Origin: Undaria pinnatifida
Lineage: Eukaryota > Sar > Phaeophyceae > Laminariales > Alariaceae
Assembly (NCBI GenBank): GCA_012845835.1
Contig: JABAKD010000006.1
Location: 1,658,116-1,722,115 of the forward strand
Direction of reading: 5' to 3'
DNA: 64,000 nucleotides
Below the pieces are notes generated by a model. The model did no database searches, was not told the origin of the DNA, and worked only from the letters and a program-made list of their open reading frames with translations. Positions 20,293 through 30,755 of the stretch are shown piece after piece. The position numbers and the translations under genes were made by a program. Within the stretch, counting starts at the first letter, position 1, and every line of letters starts with the position of its first letter.

Positions 20293-20982
20293 AGCCATCA
20301 ACCGTCACCATTTTACCTGTAAAACCAGATGGCGTACGATATCGCACCAGTAACTGTGTTAGAAAAATACAGGGCACACAACCGAAATCAAACTTTATGT
20401 TTCGGAGATGGCGAATTCGTTCTCAATTCCTTCCCTCTTTGGCGCATGAGGGAAAATGGTTGATTGAAAATGAAATATAGTACGAAACTGCTGTGCATGT
20501 GACAGAAGGAAAATACGGCTGTCGCAAGCCAGCGTTAGCTACTGCTGACATAATCTATTCTCAACCCGTAAAGAATTCGCATCCTGTGCTAGGAGTAGTC
20601 TGCTGATCAGCAGAGCTATCATACCACAAGCAATCACATTTTCCGGTGGTTGGGGCAACAGGGGCCACAAGCATTTTTTCCTGCCCGTCCCTCTGCCCAA
20701 GCTACTCTGCCCTTTGCTATGATTTAACGCGAATACCAAGGTCTTAACCGCAAAGAAAGCGAAATAAAATGATCGTCTCAGCACATGTCATCGCCACGTA
20801 AGTCAACTACTGCTGCTGTATACCTGGTAGATACTAATAGCAATATAATATATTGCGACAGCGGTTCATATGATATGATGAATTTTCACACACACAGCGA
20901 AAGTCCACTACCTGCTGTATTACTCTAGAATAAAGACAAAGCCCAGACAGAACAATGAACAACATGACCTGTGGTTGTTGCC

Positions 20983-21470
20983 TTAGTCTGGTGCAAACGG
21001 TGGGAATGATTCTCCACCTGGGTGTCCGCGCCTCCCACACCCAGCGTCCTCCGCCGCAACCAGCCTCCACGTGCCGACCCCAACCCGGCCCCACACATCA
21101 ACGGGCTCAGCAGCCGGCGTTCCCACGGAGCACGACAGAAACTGCTCGTTATTTAGTTTCACAAATAAATCTTCGAGCCATTCCTCCTCCCCCGTCGCAT
21201 ACTGCTCCTGCTGCCCCTGCGGCGGCTGCTGTGCAGTGCTCTCGCTCCCAGTGTCAAGCATTGAGAATGCGAGATGTGAGGGGGTGGTGCCGCCGGAGGC
21301 TGCAGCTGCTCCTGCTGCTTCAATGGCAGCTGCAAGAGCTCCTTCTGCTCTTCCCCCCTCGTCTCTAATTCCACCTCATCTCGGCAAGCCACAACAACCT
21401 CCGTCTTGAACTGCTGCTGCTGCTGCTGCGGCTGCTGCTGTGCAGTGCTCTCGCTCCCAGTCTCTTATTA
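20983..21470 (-). CDS. Possible Gln-rich coding segment, frame broken
   Basis: On the minus strand two overlapping frames look protein-like. The first reads QQQQQFKTEVVVACRDEVEL, then 'TRGEEQKELLQLPLKQQEQL'. The second (20983-21261) reads DTGSESTAQQPPQGQQEQ, then EEEWLEDLFVKLNNEQFL. The peptide (E/D)TGSESTAQQ occurs in both because 28 bases (GCTGCTGTGCAGTGCTCTCG and what follows) are repeated at 21226 and 21434. The frames are offset, so either an intron or a frameshift lies between them. CAG-type repeats can give such frames by chance. Function unknown, and I am unsure it is coding. Confidence 0.25.
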
Positions 21471-21471
21471 T

Positions 21472-21560
21472 CGTGTTTGTTGGCTTATCCGTTGAGCTGA
21501 CAATAGTGGGGTAGTGGAGTCACCGGTATGAAGATGAGTAAAAGACGTACTCCGGAGTAT
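21472..21560 (+). repeat. LTR-like repeat L, left part
   Basis: Matches the left third of 17664-17970 (TGTTTGTTG start, 'GTGGGGTAGTGGAGTCACCG', GTATGAAGATGAGTAAAAGA). The right part of the same repeat appears 1.6 kb on, so the intervening AT-rich DNA may be an insertion. Confidence 0.5.
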
Positions 21561-22590
21561 AAAACAACGACTCCTGTCTTTGTTTATTACTAAGTAAGGG
21601 GTGGCATTTTTATGTTGGGGTGACAACGTATTAATTCAGAACCGTGGGTTCGAGGCTCACCGACTCAAGTTTTTTTGCAGGGTGGGACTTTTTCATGTAA
21701 AATGTTGTGGTGGCAGTATATTTTATTTTTGTTTAATTATTTTATTTTATCCTTTTTTTTTCTTTTCTTTCTTTTATGTTTTTTAAAGTTGAACTTTTAC
21801 ATGATATCTAATAGATCACTACTACTGTCTCCATACTCCCGTTGTATACCAAAACCCGCCACTATAATAGTGAAAAAATATATAAAATAAATAATAGTAA
21901 TAATATAAAACCACCGCCAGGTGGAGAAAACTCACTTACGCACTTTACCACTAGTACCAACAACCCTGACCAAGCCATCCATCCGTAAAGCATCCACCAT
22001 ACATATGGTTGAGCAATATAGTGGAAACTACATAAATATATTTATAAAATAGATACTTCGAAGTATTATGTCAGATTACTTCAAAATTCCCCACCTAAAG
22101 TAAAAACACTAACACCAATCATATAATTGTAGTGGAGAAAAACATTTGTATGTAATATTAAAGGACCCCTCCCATTAAAAAATTTACCCACATATTAGCA
22201 TAGTACAAGTACCGGCATGCAGCTTCAAAATATGAGTACGAATGACTCGAAATTCGTCAAACTCACATTTCACGTTCTGAAAATATTTTCTAATTGAGTG
22301 TTAGAGTGACAGCGTATCAATTTGGAACGGTGGGTTTGTGTCTCATTTTTTTTTTTTTTTGGGGGGGGGGGATAGCTGACTTTGATTCTCGAATGATGTA
22401 ACATATAAGATAACTAACAATATTCTGTATTTGTACTCTTCCCGATACTAAAGCCGGGGGGAGAGAGAAAAAAAAAACGCCTACCATACATGTATATATA
22501 TATGATAGAGCAGTATAATATAGTGGAAACTACAGTAAAAATTTTTAAAAAATATGTGATGTTTGATCTAAGTGCAAATAAATTTTTAAC
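21561..22590. other. AT-rich stretch with two related segments
   Basis: Segments at 21610-21690 and 22305-22380 share 'GTGACARCGTATYAATT', then AACSGTGGGTTYG and TCTCA, followed by T-rich runs. The GGGTTCGAGGC core resembles a tRNA B box, but no A box is evident. No gene seen. Confidence 0.4.
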
Positions 22591-22599
22591 CTTCAGATC

Positions 22600-23010
22600 T
22601 GCTCAAAATTCCACACTGTTGAGGTATTAGTGGGGTATTAGTCGGTTTGACCACTCGCAAAAGGTTGATCAATAGCATACCCAAACTAAGCGTTATAACA
22701 CTTTCCCCCCCTGAAACGGCGGGATAGCAGGTCGGCCGGATATACGGGCGGATCTTCCAATATCCAAGCCGTTTCATTTCATGGGGATACCAGGGAAAGT
22801 ATTTTTCCAGTTCAACATGGGGAAAATCTGAAGAGGATTTTTTTGCGGATGGTGGGGATCGAACCCACGACCCAAAACCCATGGTCCTGCCGACGACGCC
22901 ATTTGTTGAAGTATTAGTGTGGTATCAGTCCGTTTGACTACTTGCAAAAGGTTAACCAATAGCTTACCCAAACTAAGCCTTTTAACAAATACCAACACTT
23001 TCCATTACAT
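22600..23010 (-). mobile_element. SINE-like repeat with flanking 95-bp direct repeats
   Basis: Segments 22617-22712 and 22904-23000 match ('GTATTAGTGKGGTATYAGTC', 'TTTGACYACTYGCAAAAGGT', ACCCAAACTAAGC). Between them, on the minus strand, lies a tRNA-related head (22845-22906). On the minus strand the order is repeat, tRNA-like head, 130-base body, repeat. This suits a SINE dimer whose second unit is cut just before its head, or an element that duplicated part of its target. Confidence 0.45.
22845..22906 (-). other. tRNA-like Pol III promoter head
   Basis: The minus strand contains TGGCGTCGTCGG, one mismatch from an A box. About 25 bases later comes GTGGGTTCGATCCCCAC, which forms a perfect 5-bp T stem and loop and contains the B box GGTTCGATCC. 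The 3' CATCCGC has no matching 5' acceptor strand and the anticodon arm is not formed, so this is not a functional tRNA. Confidence 0.5.
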
Positions 23011-23159
23011 ACAGTGGACAAAAAATAGGACCCCTCCCAATAAAAACTCACCCATATAGTGTATTGCAAGGACCAACAACGCAGCTTACAAAGATGAGTT
23101 TTGACCTGAAATTCGTCGAACTCACGGCTGACGTCCTTGAAATATTGTTTATAAAATAG

Positions 23160-23388
23160 GTACTCCGTATTGAGTTGCTCCTAGCCAAGGAAGGTACATC
23201 GTGGAGAGAAGAAGACTCACTCGGTAGAAGAAGCACAACGAGGAGTGGCGGCGAAATTCCAAAAATTATTCCACAATCCCGATATACCGCTACGATGTAG
23301 CACCCCACCACTGGAAACCCCTGCTATAATAATACTCAACCGTCATCATATCCATATCATATCCAAGCATACAATCAACACCCTGTTT
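23160..23388 (+). repeat. LTR-like repeat L, right part
   Basis: Matches the right two thirds of 17664-17970 with about 85-90% identity by eye, ending at the same CAATCAACA. The agreement of both right ends supports this as a true element boundary. Confidence 0.6.
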
Positions 23389-24046
23389 TTCCCGAGTTAT
23401 CTGCCAGGTTGCGGCGCAGCTACGACGCGCATCCTGAAAATTGAAAGTTGCGTGAGGTCGTTCGCCATGAAGGGCATACAGGTTTTCAAACCCAGCGAGA
23501 ATCAGTGACGCACCCGGTAAGTAGTATGTTGTACTACTGCCTCGTGAAAAAATACTGGAAACCCTTGATCGCTGCTCTTCTGCGAATTTTGTGAGTTCGG
23601 GTCGTGGGTCTCCGTGTGTGTTCCATCCTCCTGGATACCTAGATTCTCGATGGTTGCCTCATCGCCTTAGCTCACTCGGCACGCTCTCTCGCATTTGCTA
23701 TTGTTGACACTCAATTCCAATCGGTTGCCCTTCTCCCTCGTCCAAAAAATCAAAATGCTCCTTGCAGCTTGCGGTGCCGATCTGAAGACAAAAAAATCTC
23801 GTTCAGGGAGAGTTTAAGCAGAATATGTTGGTAATACTGGGTGCTACACACGCACCTAAACCAAATCATCTGAAGAATACTTCGAATCCAACTCATTCTT
23901 ATGCACGAAGGTCCAAACGTCAACGTCGCTTTGAGAGATAGACCTAGCCAACACTTTCCACACGTCTTCTACGTGCCCATCCCGAGGCCTGCGACATCCG
24001 CTTTTTTTTTTGTTTTCGCCGACAAGGCTTGGCATTGGTCCAATAT
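23389..24046. other. Unassigned spacer
   Basis: No recognisable gene or repeat. Confidence 0.35.
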
Positions 24047-24688
24047 GGCCAATTCTTATACAATCGGACTTCGTCAGTCCACACGATCCTTTTCGATTCG
24101 ACTTTCGTTCGGCTGGATTTTTCTGTGCCATCTGCTAATCGTCTGTCGAGTCCAGTTTTTAGAGCGTTAAACTTCTTTCTGGAGTCGATAGGAGTGAGGG
24201 AGTACTGCTGTATGTAATGTGGCAGTCGAAACTTCGTTGGAAATTACGTGCTTCGTGCGTTCTCCACGAGCAACGCGGGCTTCGCGCGTGGCGAACCCTC
24301 GTCCAAGCGGGTTGGTGGCGTTAGACTGGGCCACCTGCACTATCTGCATTTTAGGTGGAAGTTCATGAAAGCTTTCATTGAAGCTTTCGTCGCTTCTTCT
24401 TCCATGGAAGTTTTCATGGAAGCTGTTGAAGCCTCCATGGAGCTTCCACGGAAGTCGCTTCCACAGAATTTCCACGAAAGTATTCACGGACGTTTTCGTG
24501 GAGGTAAGCTGCTTTCACGGAAGCTGTCACGGAAGCTTTCACGGAAGCTTTCGTGGAAGTATATTTTCTTGCACGGAAGCTTTCACGAAAGCTCTGACGG
24601 GAGCTTTCACGGAAGCTTTTACAGACGCTTTTATTTTTGTGCAAAAAAAAATATTCTTCCACGGAAGATTTCACGGAACCTCTCGAGC

Positions 24689-24921
24689 CATCCCAGGGTA
24701 GGGTTGCAGCAGAAAGTTCCTGAGGTCCTGACATGAGAAATTCAATATCTCACCAGAAAAATGACTTCAAAGGCGTTCTTCGTTCGCACAACCCGACCAA
24801 GCTTCTATGTCTTAGTCCAAAAATATCATGTACTCGTGAAATTACTTCATTGACCGGCAGTTCTCAATCACCCAGGCACGTTTTGGCCCAATCATACAAC
24901 TGCAACCCCTACCGTGGGATG
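24689..24921. mobile_element. M2 element inserted in the 12-bp array
   Basis: Starts CATCCCAGGGTAGGGTTGCA and ends 'TGCAACCCCTACCGTGGGATG', with the M2 interior in the opposite orientation to the 8.3 kb copy. The array continues on both sides, so M2 arrived after the array formed. Confidence 0.8.
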
Positions 24922-25257
24922 ATTCTCTCACGGAAGCTTTCATGGAAGCAAATTTGCTTCCACAGAAGCTTGCACGGAAGCTTTCGCGGGAGTAAACTTG
25001 CTTTCACGGAAGCTTTCACGGAATCTCTCACGGAAGCTTTCGTGGAAGAATATTTGCTTTCACCGAAGATTTCACGCACTTTTCCGTGGATTTATATAAT
25101 AAATTAGAGAAAATATATATTATAATTTTCTTCCAGGAAAACTTTTAAAAACAAATCCCATGGAAGCTTCTATGAAATAAAATTGCTTATTATACGAAAG
25201 ACTCTGTGAAATCGTCCGGCATTTTCTTGAATATGTATATATATAGTCTATACCCTA

Positions 25258-25282
25258 ATCTTAACCTAACCCTAACCCAATG
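25258..25282. repeat. Short interstitial telomere-like run
   Basis: CTTAACCTAACCCTAACCC contains about two and a half CCCTAA-like units in the AT-rich spacer of the array. Too short to show a former chromosome end. Confidence 0.4.
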
Positions 25283-26195
25283 AAGCACAACAACCATCGT
25301 ACATGTACGGTGAAACCCCCTTCGTCTAGTCGTACGCAGCGTGCGTCAACCATGTGGTCGACATATGGTAAACTCTACTGGAGTCACAGCAGTTAACAAT
25401 ACAAATAAATATATCGGTGAGACGTAGAGTCCGCTGAGAGTCCGTGGAGGCTGCGGAAGCTTACATGGAATTAAAGCGTGAAATTGCGCTGATGGACCTT
25501 CTAACTTTTTGTGGAAGCTCATTCTGAAGCTTTCACGAAAATATCTCGTGAAAGCTTCATTGGAAACCGCTGAGCTTCCGACTTTCCACGGAAGCTGTCG
25601 CTTGCTTCCATGAAACTAAAACCTAAATGTCCCTGCAAATGCTTTCGTGCAAGTTTCCGTGAAAGCTTTCGTGGAAGCTTCTGTGGAAGCATTCGTGGAA
25701 TCTTCTGTGGAACCTTTCGTGGAAGCTCGCGTGGAAGCTCCCGTGGAAGCTTTCGTGGAAGCTTCAGAGGAGTGGCTTTGGCGGCACCTTCCACTACTTC
25801 CATGAAAGCTTTCGTGGAAGCTTTCGTGGAAGCTACTTCCATGAAAGCAAGCTTCCAAGATTTTCATTTGATGGAAGCTTCCAAATTTTCCATGGAAGCT
25901 TTCATGGAAGCTATGGAAGCTTCCACGGAAGCAGTGGAAGCCTCCACGGAAGCTTTAATGAATGTCCGCGAAAGACACTATTAATAGCAGGGCAGGAGAT
26001 CGATTGAACTCAGCCGAAAGCCGCCATAGCTACCTTTGCATCGTTGCACTCAGCGGGGAGCTGCCAAAGCTACCGAAGGCGTGTATCCGTTTTTGGAAAA
26101 TACGGCTTCGATACCGCGCGCTGCTGTTATCGTGCGATACACACTGCGGGCGAGCGGAGCTAGGAGTGCACCACGCGGACTCCCTGTGAGAAGCT

Positions 26196-26740
26196 CAAGC
26201 GTACATATGCCTATCTCCCCTTTTCTACCCTTCAATTCAGAGGGGTGCAAACTCCGTCTCGAAATCCCGAACCTCTTACTGCATCCTTGTAAATATCGAA
26301 TGCCAGATCGGTGGGCGGTATGGGCCGTGGTTCGCCAGAAACCCGCCTCTCTCTGTTCGCCCCTCCCTCTTCCGCCTGGACGTTTTATTACCCTGCCGCA
26401 TGCTAAGCACAACTAAAGCAAACGCTCTCGTCGTGCAGTTGCCGATTGGTCGACAAGTAAGTGAGGACTGTACTATTAACAGTAATATATGGTTCACGCC
26501 CATTTTCATGCACAATCCAACAGTTTTGTCACCTCACACAATTTGTTCATGCGCACCCCCCAGTTGATAAATCATCCAGTGGAAAATTTCACGACTTGGG
26601 TTTAGCGCAAAACGTGAAAATTGCAAACACAAAAAACAATCACTGCTGCGGGCAGAAACCTGATCACAAACAAACGGGCTTGGTCTCTACTGGAATGTGT
26701 TGCATTTCCCCCCTTCTCTGTGCACCACGTGCAGTCCAGA
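26196..26740. other. Unassigned spacer
   Basis: No domain or clear repeat. The 120-126-codon frames at 26036-26416 on both strands overlap the M3 end and look incidental. Confidence 0.35.
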
Positions 26741-26775
26741 CACCAACATGAACATTGTTTCGTTTCGTTTTTCAG

Positions 26776-27107
26776 GTCTGGGAAGCTTTAAAACGATGCC
26801 TTCTGCTACACAACGCACGTTCTATAATAACTCGAGGGACGAGTGGGAAATTGCCGTGACTGGAGATTGTCAGGTTGTGTTCATGTTTACCGAAGTGGAG
26901 GGTTTTAACATGGATCTAGAGGTGTATGATGCGAACCGTCAACGTATAAAGCCCGATGATTGGGTGATATTGGAGTTCTACGCCTCCGCCGCCGAGGACC
27001 ACATACCGCCGGAGAGACGTAAGGATGTGGTAGAAATTCAAGGGTGCGCCACAAACGTATTGTATGTGTTGGTATTGCAGTGGCCACTAGAAATATGGAC
27101 GTGGTAA
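26776..27107 (+). CDS. Unknown protein-like frame or exon, 26.8 kb
   Basis: A frame of about 110 codons with balanced, globular-looking composition: NNSRDEWEIAVTGDCQVVFM, then 'FTEVEGFNMDLEVYD', 'RIKPDDWVILEFYASA' and PERRKDVVEIQGCATN. Alternating hydrophobic residues suggest beta strands. I do not recognise the family. A good 3' splice-site pattern (TTTCGTTTCGTTTTTCAG) ends at 26775, and a GTGGTAA donor-like sequence lies at its right end. It may thus be an internal exon rather than a whole gene; an ATG at 26800 would be the alternative start. Nearest coding-like neighbour is the 28.2 kb frame. Confidence 0.4.
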
Positions 27108-27549
27108 AACACGTAGTTTCGTGGGAATGTATTTGTTGTCACACGTGTTTTGCCCCGTATCTATTGTAGCGCTTGTAGGCTGGAGGAGGGGTATTTTATC
27201 ATGCCGGTAACACGGCGTACGGTTGATAATGCAGACTGATGGGAAGTTATTTGTGACATCTCGGGAGGAGATAGGGTGCACGCCCGGACTACCTCTAATC
27301 ATCTGCCATCGAAATGGTGCCATAAATATTTACGGTGCTTTGCAGCTATGTGTCATCGCATTGTGCTTGATCGGGCCCATCTCGCGCAGAAGGCGATATT
27401 TTGACGCATGCTACGTGGTCAGCATCTTATAATGCTTCTGACGGTGGTCATACGAGAAGCCACATACCTCATACAAAAAACTGATTTCATGTTTAAAAAA
27501 AAGAAGTGCAACCACATTTCTTACTTTTTTGTGTCTATTCTTTCACTAT

Positions 27550-27715
27550 GTCCAAGTTCAGTTTTTATCCTTGTCCCTCCCTAGTTGTAACTCAGATTTT
27601 GGGTCAACATTCAGGTTCTTTTTCCCTCACCCCACTACGGTATGTGGTGTAATTGTTGCCTCGAGAGGAGGCCAGTCTTTTCGTCTCTCATCGACACTTA
27701 TAATAGTGCCTACCC
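27550..27715 (+). repeat. Dispersed repeat, copy of the 13.6 kb family
   Basis: Contains CCTCCCTAGTTGTAACTCAG, GGGTCAAC, 'TTTTTCCCTCACCCCACTAC' and GGTATGTGG in the same order as 13625-13760 and 55040-55180. It lies between the two unknown frames, within a possible intron. Confidence 0.5.
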
Positions 27716-28157
27716 ACGCTGGTAAGCGCGGTAGTTATTTCTCAAGTATATCTACCTTTTTCGTAAATTAACTCAACCTTCCGACGCACGTAATATTCAA
27801 ATCCCGAAGGAACTGCACTACTAAGTAGCAGCATTCGTGCGTGACCGCTATACCATCCTGGTGATAGTGGTCAATGGTCTTGTCTTGGTTTGCAACCAAA
27901 TACTTTCTGAAGCACAAATACTCGTAATCAACGAAGTTGGTTAGCTTAGGTGTTGGTTGCCTCAGTTGGGAATCTCCTCGGCAAAAAGTTGAATCACCAG
28001 AAAGGGCTACCTCAATATTTTCACGAGTCTATTCAGTCTTTCAGGGAACGATAGGCCCTCTTCATGAGGCATGAGCCTCCTGATCCCCCGCCTCACACGA
28101 CACCCACCACCGCCCCCGTCTCCTCCCTCTCCCTCTATGTACGATTCAGGTATATAC

Positions 28158-28453
28158 GTAGTGACGAGGGCTATCACACCATCAAAGGAGCGGGAACGAT
28201 CCAACTCCGGAAACGACATGGTGGTGCAATACAAACGTTCGAGTTCGGCGTAACAACGACATCCTCGGATGTCCCCAGACAGCTTCCAGATGCGGCGGAG
28301 GTGCTATTCGCCAGAAATCAGGTCCTCCTGGCCCCTAATGAGCTCCAATCGTATAGTATCCATCTCAATTCGAACCCTTATGGCAGATCAGTTCTCGGCA
28401 ACGTCACGTTGGCGGATACTCGCCCTATATCTGACGATGACAACACGTTCTGA
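28158..28453 (+). CDS. Unknown protein-like frame or exon, 28.2 kb
   Basis: A frame that becomes protein-like after a strong 3' splice pattern (CGTCTCCTCCCTCTCCCTCT followed by ATGTACGATTCAG). It reads 'YIRSDEGYHTIKGAGTIQLR', then FEFGVTTTSSDVPRQLPDAA, 'LLAPNELQSYSIHL' and 'GNVTLADTRPISDDD'. It ends in an acidic tail; repeated GATGAC and GATGATGA triplets continue past the stop. Family unknown. It may be the next exon after the 26.8 kb frame, since both are on the plus strand, but no homology or transcript confirms this. Confidence 0.4.
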
Positions 28454-28619
28454 CGATGACTCTGCATCTGATGATGATGTTAACCCTGCATCTAGGTTCT
28501 GATGATGACCCTGCACCTGACGGCACGCCTCCTCCCTGTTGTTCCGTGTTCGACGATAAAGGGGCACCACGTTCTTATTCCGAAATTTATCTCATTTTCG
28601 AATGGTAAGACATGTGCTT

Positions 28620-30040
28620 CTTAACCTAAAACCTGAGTTGGAGAACACAACTAAAAGGGCTACCGGATGAACAATCCCATGGCCAAGGTGAATGGTCTAT
28701 TTCCTACGGTTTCGGGTTCAAGAGGCTCGCCATTCAGAAAATATTTTCGCCAAAAAAAGGTATACCTTTATCGTAGAACGCATCTTGTTTATTTACATAC
28801 ATAGCCCCCCGGGGACACGACGTATGTCGTGAGTCACCAGCTGTGCACCTGGTGGGAGATGGGCTATGGACATTTGGTTGCATAGTGTGCAATCTTTATT
28901 GTTTTTGTTTCATCCGATGGGCTAATACGTGCTCGAGGATGTCACGAAGGAAGGCTTAATTTGATGAGTGTGAGAAAGTTGCAGTGCTTAGTAGTTGCGT
29001 TTGAACCACGCCCTTGCTTTTGTTTAACCTATGGGACTACCTGTTGCTGTTCACGCTGAGGACCGTGATGAGAGCGGCTTCCTCCGTCTCGTATAAACAA
29101 AGTTGTTGCGAAGATTGGATTTGTTTTCCTTTTTGTCAGTATCATTTTGCCGATTACGTAACAGACGATATGCAGGTTAGTCGATCCGAGTACATGTGTA
29201 ACTCCCGGTCGGTACGGAGCACAGAATGACCTCCAACAAGTAATACTGTATTTTATTCAACACATATGACTGGGATGAAGCGGACGATATGAGTGGGTAG
29301 TTGTTTGTCCTGGTATTAATCCTTAATGGTCGGATGCTTTTGAAGTATACATTTTCACTTTTGATCGGGATCCAATTCAGCAGGGCACAAAATTTTCTTG
29401 CGTACCGCGCGCCTGGTGATTCGCGTATGATGGTCTAGCTTCTCATATTGGGTCATTGCCATGAATCCGAATCTACCCAAAGAGAAATTTTTAGTTTTGA
29501 AATTGTTCACTCGTGGAAACGCGCCAAGCGCGTAAATGCACGAATCGACCTTGGTCGACAAGGGGGGAAAAATTCTGAATTACTCGCGCTGGGTAAAGGA
29601 AGGCGCGTACCGGAGTAGCGAAGAGGGAAGGACGCCCGCTTTGTGCCCATCCACGGATTTGATTTACTTTTGGGAGGGAGGCGGACATATAAAATACGAG
29701 GGAAATGGATGGGATGGATGACAACTCATTGAATATTTATACATGCGCATGAGAGAGCAAATGACATATTTTAATGCTTACACTGTGCCACACCACAGTC
29801 TAAGGAGGTTGCTGACAGTACTCAAAGTACAGCTAAGCATGTATCAAAGTTGATAGAGGGGGCGAATACAAATGTTTAGGTCGCATATTCGAGTTGACAG
29901 TACAACGGGTATTGGAACTATTCACCCAAAAAGCGATTTTTTTCCCTTCTCGGTATCGCCCGTGGCTGCGCTTGTGTAGTACCAGTACTAGGGTACAAAG
30001 TATCGTACCTGTCATCATACACCTGGTACCTGGTGAAGTA
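28620..30040. other. Unassigned 1.4 kb stretch
   Basis: Nothing recognisable apart from scattered short palindromes. I see no gene. Confidence 0.35.
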
Positions 30041-30050
30041 TTGCGACCGA

Positions 30051-30323
30051 CCAAGGCTACACTATTGTAGTATCATACCCCCGTTTTCACGGGTGAGCTT
30101 GAGCCACTCTCGCACGAGAGTGACTCTGTACCTCACGGGTGAAAACAGTTTAGGCAGTTGTGTTGGAGCAGCTTAGATTACCTTTGCATTACAGATTGAT
30201 GTCGTCAATGTAAAACATGAAGAAAACGTAAGATCGCACAATAACAAAGGGTTTACTCGTGCGAGTGACCCCTAGCCACTGAAATTCAAGGCCCAAAATA
30301 GGACCCCCCTACCGTAGCCTGGG
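30051..30323. mobile_element. M1 element with variant left end
   Basis: About 270 bp. The right end is ACCCCCCTACCGTAGCCTGG-like. The left end reads CCAAGGCTACACTATTGTAG, a variant also seen at 58.47 kb. Interior blocks shared with 31.7 kb: GTGACTCTGTACCTCACGG, 'GGATTGA' (here AGATTGA), 'CGTAAGATCGC' and 'GAGTGACCCCTAGCCACTGA'. Confidence 0.75.
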
Positions 30324-30755
30324 CCAATCCCAATTTTCTCTGCCGAATTAAGACTGTTTGTCCACTAGTGATAGGTTATACATGCCCCTCACTCCTGCAC
30401 CACCTAAATGAAAAGCGTGTTGACGGTGAAGCGTAAGGAAAGCGTCCATGGCGAAGGCGCCTGCGTCGAAAACGGCAAGCATGTTGTAGTACGTAGCCAC
30501 ACCCGCGGGAGAGGTTTGTGTCGCTGAGAAATAAGTCCCTAAACGTCGCCCACCTAGCGCGGCCTTCATCCCGTGCAGTTCTTGTGGAGTGCTTGTGATA
30601 GTTTGGCAGACGTATCAGTACCGAGTCACACCATGACGCCATGACGCCGTAGATTTTATTCTACGGGTTGGGTGGTCGGCCGGTAAACGTGGCTCTTTGT
30701 CATCTTCGAGGTGGAGGAAGGTCGATGTTGGAGGTCGTCGCCCGGAACATGATTT

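Larger units (their letters stand above)
24350..25965. repeat. 12-bp array (GGAAGCTTTCAC)n inside M3
   Basis: Repeats of GGAAGCTTTC followed by AC, GT or AT. Three blocks: 24357-24668, 24925-25080 and 25440-25965, separated by an M2 element and by an AT-rich spacer. Many units contain the palindrome AAGCTT within GAAAGCTTTC, so both strands fold. The 12-bp period keeps several frames open (peptides such as FHGS, LSRK, AFTE), which explains the 90-160 codon frames here. I do not regard them as genes. Confidence 0.9.
24047..26195. mobile_element. M3 element, expanded copy with internal array
   Basis: The left 290 bases align with the left part of the complete M3 at 14315: 'GGCCAATTCTTATACAATCG' and 'GGAGTGAGGGAGTACTGCTG', then GCAGTCGAAA, TGCTTCG, 'CGAGCAACG' and ACCCTCGTCC. 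The right 190 bases (26005-26195) align with its later part: CAGCCGAAAGCCGCCA, 'AGCTACC', 'GATACCGCGCGCTGCTG' and GCGAGCGGAGCTAGGA. Between them, instead of a few bases, lies a 1.6 kb 12-bp-unit array. The right terminal inverted repeat is missing, so this copy is truncated on the right. Confidence 0.75.

Noticed and set aside
22845..22906. A functional tRNA gene
   Set aside because: Only the T arm and boxes A and B are present. The acceptor stem and anticodon arm do not form.
25258..25282. An internal telomere marking a chromosome fusion
   Set aside because: Only two to three CCCTAA-like units occur, which is expected by chance in AT-rich DNA next to repeats.
24248..25984. Frames of 80-160 codons encoding FHGS- and AFTE-type repeat proteins
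   Set aside because: They are direct products of the 12-bp array, are open in several frames on both strands, and are interrupted by a transposon.
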